DNA of 11,388 bases, from assembly GCA_031280335.1 (NCBI GenBank), contig JAITGZ010000023.1, positions 1 through 11,388 of the forward strand. Reading direction: 5' to 3'. Below, piece by piece: positions 7,601-11,388 of this stretch. The notes under the pieces were generated by a model. It was not told the origin of the DNA and made no database searches. It worked only from the letters and a program-made list of their open reading frames with translations. How positions within the stretch are numbered: position 1 is the first letter of the stretch; each line of letters begins with the position of its first letter. This DNA comes from Deltaproteobacteria bacterium (GTDB lineage Bacteria; Desulfobacterota; Desulfovibrionia; Desulfovibrionales; Desulfovibrionaceae). A program made the translations under genes and the position numbers.

Positions 7601-7708
7601 GAACAGGGCATCGTCCAGACGGCCGTTTCCCTGTTCCAGGGCCAGATTAATAAGGGCGCGCATAAAATTGCGCCGCCAGGAAACGAGCAGAAAAGGTGAG
7701 CCTTTCAC
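4613..7708 (-). CDS. addB: AddB-type subunit: inactive helicase fold with C-terminal PD-(D/E)XK Fe-S nuclease
   Basis: The 1031-residue protein is the likely partner of AddA in a helicase-nuclease that resects double-strand breaks and loads RecA. The N-terminus (FIFPHTRPARYLERLIR at 36-52) is the helicase-like start of AddB, but no Walker A P-loop is present, so it probably does not hydrolyse ATP. A degenerate superfamily-1 segment follows at about 556-586 (QIMGLLESRLLNFNTVYVLD, then LPG). The C-terminal nuclease has H767 (GDLFH), D864 (IGRMDRLD), D882 and K884 (LDYKSG), and Q929/Y933 (QLPLY). Four cysteines match the AddB iron-sulfur staple: C735 (RCPASFYY) plus C1019, C1022 and C1028 at the extreme end. 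A low-complexity Pro/Glu linker lies near 304-325. The GTG start at 7708 overlaps the addA stop as GTGA and has AGAGG 7 bases upstream, so translational coupling is likely. RecC is excluded because RecC lacks this Fe-S nuclease. Confidence 0.9.
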   Translation of the reverse strand: MKGSPFLLVSWRRNFMRALINLALEQGNGRLDDALFIFPHTRPARYLERLIRLDGRMKKPCLLPRTLTTGALFEAILAETSPPAAQAGMLDMVGLLLECAREETKAPSLTARLPVERAEEFFPWGVRLVNLFEECFIHNRVPANLPHLEDELLPFAAALLSRLAELYQRYVRKLEERGWTTPGFTAQKAIKMLSTPDASSFSFAAGHIYIAGFYSLNGSEEVLFRRLWTEKQADIVLHADPKLAEDQGHWSCSGIKSWQKNWGTTFKLAETDEAHDTPDPEINFYSGYDIHSQLAVLRDLTSSANPPPAGASSPVEKEGEKNPAEAALNELDAETAIILTDAALLTPVLHHINTFELNISMGYPLTGAPLHRFLESLLVLHENARSGGYYWKDCIRLLRQPYVKMLDDQRGGGEWRELLLRTEHALRRGSRYVRLHEIMLETAMEAKAEKNLEKLSQLCEMFKLVFIDIWPEAGSLKSLGESLKKVCVLLLEKGENLWPRFPLDAECLYRFMQFVLPALEQSSLSAELLSRSALFSIFRELIRAERVPFDAYPLTAMQIMGLLESRLLNFNTVYVLDATDDALPGSAGPDPLLPEGLRNELGLPGEARRGLMIAYYFFRLIQSANKIHLLWQEGVESGKLQDAKKEKSRYIEELLWQLEKKRGKLFQPEHSGHIPSTSVSVPLLTDGPLHQLNGHPVPLRPSHRMPEISAPARSRLKHILGAPLSATLLNGYLRCPASFYYREVARLTPLEEVNEDDDPLAVGDLFHQTLREFYLNKLGRPLLRKSLSRGELADTFRRSAAENPKILALPADARAMLQLAGPRRLDDFLRHQPEETTVLALETSWNAPLTTTDGVTHSLIGRMDRLDARLMADQQKGLLILDYKSGRISHIEPDFWRDESIWNNLRPDRVKLDDTSFFNLIADAVRDVQLPLYLYLAAFGRMQEAPTPADQQITAPWRVCNAAWVNLREQGKELFLFPESMEQHECIEIVEDKIELLLDYILRHLTHAKVFSPRPGVFCAYCPFQEICIVL

Positions 7709-10700
7709 AAGAGTACCTCTTGCAAGCGGCGCTCATCCAGATAGACCAGAAGTCCGCGTACAATGGCTTGGCGGCTTTCCGCCAACAGGCTCAGGTAACG
7801 CAGCAATTGCTCCCTGTGTTCAGGCTGAGGTGAACCGCTTTTATACTCCAGGATCAGAAAAGAAGCGGGATTTTCTTCCACCAGAAGGTCCAGGCGCCAG
7901 TTATTGCCCTGTTTGTCCATGATGGTCTGTTCGCGGCGGCCGTTACGCAGCCAGCGCGGGGTTTCGGGCAGAGAACAGAACCATAACAGGGCATCGGTAA
8001 TTTCATGTTTGACCTGTTCAAGGTGGATTACCGGCAGGTGAAAACCATGCAGGCTGTGGGAAACGCTTTGGGCAATCAGATTGGGCAAAAACGCGGCTGT
8101 AATTCGATCTTTTTCCGGTAAATGCAGGGATTCCAGGCAATTGTGAAAGATGATTCCCCGCACGCGTTGGTTATATTCCATTTCAGGAACAGGATTGCGG
8201 AATATTTTTAAGCTGGGCAGCCAGCGCATGGGTTGCCAGTCCGCATCCGCCCCAGATAGGGGCGCGGTTGTGGGCGTTGTGGCTGTGGCGGGCGGCGGTA
8301 TGGGAACATCCACGCCTTCTGACGGTTTTCCGGCGGAGTAGAGGCCGTCTTCAGAAAAGGGCAGATGATCCAAAAGTAAGTCCATTGCCCTGGGGATGCC
8401 GGGCAGACGCATATCCCAGCGGGTGCCGCCGACAAAGGCGTAAAGTTCTTCAGCGGCTCTGGTCCAGCCTACATAGAGTAAATGAATTTTTTCCAGGGCC
8501 GCTGTGTTGCGTTCTTGATGGAATTTTTCGTCAATGTGCGGTTTCTGATGCACAAGCAGGGTGTGGCCTTCACTCTCCAACAGCGCGTAGCGCGTATCGC
8601 GCCCGCCGCTGAAACGGTGAAAAGGCATAACCACTACTTTAAATTCCAGCCCTTTGGCTTTGTGGATGGTCATAATCCGCACGGAGTCCGGGTTTTCCGG
8701 GGAAGGAATTTTTTCTTCCCCACCATGCTCATCCCAGTAATCCAAAAAAGCCGCAAGGGAAGAAAGTCCGTCTTTTTCCGCCTTAAACACCAGTTCAAGA
8801 AAGCGGCGCAAATAGACGCCATGTTCCAGGGTGCGTTCCGGCAGGGAGTAACGCTGGAAGATTTCGGCCGTGAGATCATAGACGCCCATGAGTCCGGCCT
8901 GTTTGTGAAAAGGTTCCAGCCAAAGCTCCCATATCTCTGGAAAATCCCTGATGAAAAAGCGGTATAGAGGCTGAAAGGCGGTCTCTTTGCGCCGGTTTTG
9001 TTCCAGGCGAATGGTGGCTTCCCAGGCGAACAGTTCTTCGCCCGTGAGGCCGCTGACTGTTTCAAACAGCTCCGGACCGGTGATAAAGCTCATGAAGGAC
9101 AAGTCGTCGGGCGGATAATCCAAAAAGCGCAGCAAGGCGACAAGGCGGCGGACGAGCGGGTGCCCGTCCAGGCGGAAGCTGTGTTCCGTGATTACGCTTA
9201 TGCCTTGCTCCAGCAGGCATTGGGCGGCAAAATCCGCTTCTTCGGCAGTACGCACCAGCACGGCCACATCACCGGCCCGGCGGCGCGGCAGGATCTCACG
9301 GCGGAAAAGTTCCTTAAGTTTCAGGCGGGTCTGCGTGAATAGATCCGCTTGATCTTCAGCCTTGAATTTGTAAATACGCACCATGCCGCGCGTCTGTTCC
9401 GTTGCCGGACCTTGTCTCGCAACTTTCTGCTCTGAAAAGGCGAAGGTCGCGCGCAGATCCGAGGCCGCCTGCTCCAGCCATTCATGAGGATGTTCCGCAG
9501 GCAGCAAAGCGGCAGCCATGCTCATGGACAGACCATGGTCCGCCAGACGCCCGAAGCATTCGTTATTGTGTCGTACGATTTCGGGGAGGCTGCGCCAATT
9601 GCTTTCCAGTCTGTTCAGGCGGATGTCGCGTTCAATGTCGGTCAAGGACGGTGAGGCGGCCACCGCGTCAAAAAGACTTGAGTCGCCGCCGCGCCAACTG
9701 TATATGGCCTGCTTCACATCCCCGGCGTAGCAGAGGCTGCCGCCTCTGGACAGGGCTTCGGCCGCCAGCGGTTCCAGGGCCGACCATTGTTCCCGGCTGG
9801 TATCCTGAAATTCGTCAATGAGCAGATGGGTCAGGCGTGAACCCAGACGGCAGCAGGCTTCAGACACGCCATGTTCTCCATTCAGCGCCCGTGCGGCTAA
9901 AAAGGGCAGCATGCCCCCGGAGATGCAGGAAGATTTTTTTTGCAGTTTGATGACCTCCGGCAACAGCCAGGCCGCTGCGCGGGCATAAGGCAAAAGTTCC
10001 ACAGCGGATAGGTATGCGTTTAAACATCGGCCGTTTTTCATGATTTTGCGCCGAAAATCCCCATAGGCGCGCTCCAGCCCGGCATCCACCAGGGGCAGCT
10101 CCTTTTTCAGGCAGCATAGGACAAATTCTTCTTTGTTCAACACGGCATCCTTGGGGGGGGCATCCTCTGGAGATCGGTCAGCGAGTCTTTCCATAAAGGC
10201 CCGGAAATGGGCGTTGCCCGCAATCCCTCTCTTTTTCAGTTCGGCAGCGAAAAGATCATGGGCTTCCAACATTTCTTTGTGGCCGCGCTGTAGGCCGGCG
10301 CGTAAAATTTTTTCGTCCAGACAGGGCTGCCGGGAACTTTTTTGTAAAAGTGAGAGGATGTGCAACAACCTCCGCTGGATGTGCATTCCAGGGGTGAAGC
10401 CTTTAAAGGTCGTATGTTTGAGGATATGGTCCGCGCAGTCTTCCAGTATGCCAAGGGCCTCGGCTCGGCCTTGATCCGCCAGATCCAGGAGTTCGTCATA
10501 TAAAGGGGCAAGAAAGCCCGGTTCATCAAAAACGAGTTCAAAATGCGGGGGTATTCCCAGTCCAACGGACGAAAAACGCACAAGCAGGTTCAGCAGGCTG
10601 TCGATGGTACGTATGTTAAGGGAATCATAGCGGCGCAGTACGGACATGAGCCAGAAGGAGGCCAGCTGGCGTCCTTTTTCGCCGCGCAGGGGCGCGGGCG

Positions 10701-10959
10701 CTGATTCAAAGTCGCCCAAAGCGATTTTTTTAAGGGCGCGTATCACCCTGGCCTTCATTTCGGAGGCGGCTTTATTGGTAAAGGTTACGGCCAGAATATC
10801 CGCAAAAACACCTTCTTGTCGCAGCCAGCCTTTACGTGCGCCGCCGGAGGATTCATCCAGGGCGTATTCCGTTTTAAGCAAACACAACAATTCTAGGAAA
10901 CGCCCGGTCAGGGCGTGGGTTTTGCCTGACCCGGCGGAGGCTTTGAGCTGTTCCAGCAT
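7705..10959 (-). CDS. addA: AddA-type subunit: UvrD/RecB-family helicase with C-terminal PD-(D/E)XK nuclease
   Basis: The 1084-residue protein is an ATP-driven 3'-5' DNA translocase fused to a nuclease. Superfamily-1A motifs in order: Walker A ASAGSGKT at 7-14, motif Ia AVTFTNKAASEMK at 57-69, motif Ic RTIDSLL near 117, motif II LLIDEFQDTS at 379-388, motif III AGDVKQAIYSWRGGD at 412-426, motif IV NWRSLPEIV near 454, motif V IMTIHKAKGLEFKVV near 762 and motif VI LLYVGWTRAAEELYAF at 827-842. A Pro/Thr-rich linker (about 885-908) leads to the nuclease: H939, D1024, E1038 and K1040 (LEYKSG), Q1051 and Y1055. All catalytic residues of both activities look intact. The length is slightly below the usual 1,200 or so of AddA. 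The ATG at 10959 is preferred since it puts the P-loop at the usual near-terminal place and begins 8 bases after the upstream stop codon; there is no clear ribosome binding site, so it may depend on reinitiation. RecB is less likely because an AddB-type nuclease subunit, not RecC, follows. Confidence 0.9.
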   Translation of the reverse strand: MLEQLKASAGSGKTHALTGRFLELLCLLKTEYALDESSGGARKGWLRQEGVFADILAVTFTNKAASEMKARVIRALKKIALGDFESAPAPLRGEKGRQLASFWLMSVLRRYDSLNIRTIDSLLNLLVRFSSVGLGIPPHFELVFDEPGFLAPLYDELLDLADQGRAEALGILEDCADHILKHTTFKGFTPGMHIQRRLLHILSLLQKSSRQPCLDEKILRAGLQRGHKEMLEAHDLFAAELKKRGIAGNAHFRAFMERLADRSPEDAPPKDAVLNKEEFVLCCLKKELPLVDAGLERAYGDFRRKIMKNGRCLNAYLSAVELLPYARAAAWLLPEVIKLQKKSSCISGGMLPFLAARALNGEHGVSEACCRLGSRLTHLLIDEFQDTSREQWSALEPLAAEALSRGGSLCYAGDVKQAIYSWRGGDSSLFDAVAASPSLTDIERDIRLNRLESNWRSLPEIVRHNNECFGRLADHGLSMSMAAALLPAEHPHEWLEQAASDLRATFAFSEQKVARQGPATEQTRGMVRIYKFKAEDQADLFTQTRLKLKELFRREILPRRRAGDVAVLVRTAEEADFAAQCLLEQGISVITEHSFRLDGHPLVRRLVALLRFLDYPPDDLSFMSFITGPELFETVSGLTGEELFAWEATIRLEQNRRKETAFQPLYRFFIRDFPEIWELWLEPFHKQAGLMGVYDLTAEIFQRYSLPERTLEHGVYLRRFLELVFKAEKDGLSSLAAFLDYWDEHGGEEKIPSPENPDSVRIMTIHKAKGLEFKVVVMPFHRFSGGRDTRYALLESEGHTLLVHQKPHIDEKFHQERNTAALEKIHLLYVGWTRAAEELYAFVGGTRWDMRLPGIPRAMDLLLDHLPFSEDGLYSAGKPSEGVDVPIPPPATATTPTTAPLSGADADWQPMRWLPSLKIFRNPVPEMEYNQRVRGIIFHNCLESLHLPEKDRITAAFLPNLIAQSVSHSLHGFHLPVIHLEQVKHEITDALLWFCSLPETPRWLRNGRREQTIMDKQGNNWRLDLLVEENPASFLILEYKSGSPQPEHREQLLRYLSLLAESRQAIVRGLLVYLDERRLQEVLL

Positions 10960-10967
10960 GCGAAGGT

Positions 10968-11388
10968 TTAAGCTCGCCCGGCAAAGGGTACCATGCCAAA
11001 CAGGGCTTCCTGTCCCGTGGATTCCAGAACGCTGCGCCAATAGCCGGAGCGGGTGTCCAGCTTACGCCGTTTTTGAATGACCAGGCGCAGGGGCACATGC
11101 ACATAATGATCCATGATTTTGGCGATGACCATATTGGTTTTTCCGGCCATGGCCGCATGTACCGCCCCCTGTCCCAGCAGGCCGCAATAAACCTTGTCGT
11201 TGGCGTTGGCCGGCACGGAGCGGATAATATAGCTGGGGTCTATATATTTGAGGGTATATTCAAAATTACGTTCTTTCATGTAATGGTTTATTTCGGTGCG
11301 CAACAGGGTGGTAATGTCGCTCAGCACGGGATTGCCTGAAGCGTCTTTTTCGCCGGAATTATGCAGAAGATGCTGACCGGCGCCCTCA
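10968..11388 (-). CDS. ATP-dependent 6-phosphofructokinase, C-terminal part only
   Basis: 139 codons are visible, ending in TAA at 10968-10970; the gene runs off the right edge and the reading frame is open to 11387. The visible part starts EGAGQ, followed by DASGNPVLSDI, TLKYIDPSYIIRSVPAN and the substrate-site region LLGQGAVHAAMAGKT. This arrangement is that of the long, plant/spirochaete-type (group II-like) phosphofructokinases rather than the 320-residue E. coli PfkA. The enzyme would phosphorylate fructose 6-phosphate to fructose 1,6-bisphosphate in glycolysis. The phosphoryl donor (ATP or pyrophosphate) is decided by residues near the N-terminal GGDGT region, which lies outside the window. 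addA starts 8 bases after the stop, suggesting cotranscription. Confidence 0.88.
   Translation of the reverse strand, partial: EGAGQHLLHNSGEKDASGNPVLSDITTLLRTEINHYMKERNFEYTLKYIDPSYIIRSVPANANDKVYCGLLGQGAVHAAMAGKTNMVIAKIMDHYVHVPLRLVIQKRRKLDTRSGYWRSVLESTGQEALFGMVPFAGRA

Noticed and set aside
10960..11040. Upstream TTG start for addA (27 more residues)
   Set aside because: It would overlap the phosphofructokinase gene by 73 bases and push the P-loop away from its usual near-terminal place; the ATG at 10959 fits the family.
11325..11327. GTG at 11327 as a separate short gene start
   Set aside because: The frame is open to the window edge and the residues before it (EGAGQ and DASGN) are part of the phosphofructokinase family, so it is an internal codon.

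Overview
All recognisable genes lie on the minus strand, so transcription runs from high to low coordinates. The window has the look of a chromosomal segment from a Gram-negative, GC-rich bacterium. A sulfate-reducing deltaproteobacterium of the Desulfovibrio type is my best guess, from the plant-type (group II-like) phosphofructokinase, the AddAB-type rather than RecBCD-type helicase-nuclease pair, the FMN oxidoreductase with an extra Cys cluster, and periplasmic/outer-membrane secretion genes. This assignment is inference, because there is no rRNA or tRNA to anchor it.

Right to middle (11388 to 3392): the 3' end of an ATP-dependent 6-phosphofructokinase gene is followed after 8 bases by addA (UvrD/RecB-type helicase with a C-terminal nuclease). 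addA overlaps addB by four bases (GTGA); addB is an inactivated helicase with a C-terminal Fe-S nuclease. After 78 bases comes an FMN-dependent nitronate monooxygenase/FabK-like gene. The tight packing suggests one transcription unit. AddA and AddB together would form the double-strand-break resection machine that feeds RecA. The flanking metabolic genes have no evident mechanistic link to it.

Middle (3391 to 2554): an intergenic region with a perfect 12-bp inverted repeat at the predicted transcription start leads into sodC, an exported Cu/Zn superoxide dismutase with all metal ligands intact. It ends at a strong 14-bp hairpin.

Left (2553 to 1): a gene-free stretch of about 500 bases holds stacked hairpins, a candidate promoter, a 17-bp palindrome flanked by direct repeats and a leader of about 310 bases. 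It precedes a large two-partner-secretion exoprotein (FHA/TpsA type): signal peptide, NPNG/CxxC-containing TPS domain, 19-residue beta-helix repeats, a Pro-rich linker and the start of a C-terminal module. The gene runs off the left edge, and no TpsB transporter is in view.

I see no CRISPR array, transposase, phage gene, tRNA or rRNA, and no convincing evidence of a wholly undescribed system. The observations most worth checking are the C-terminal end of the TpsA protein, the regulatory DNA in front of tpsA and sodC, and the Cys cluster in the FMN oxidoreductase.
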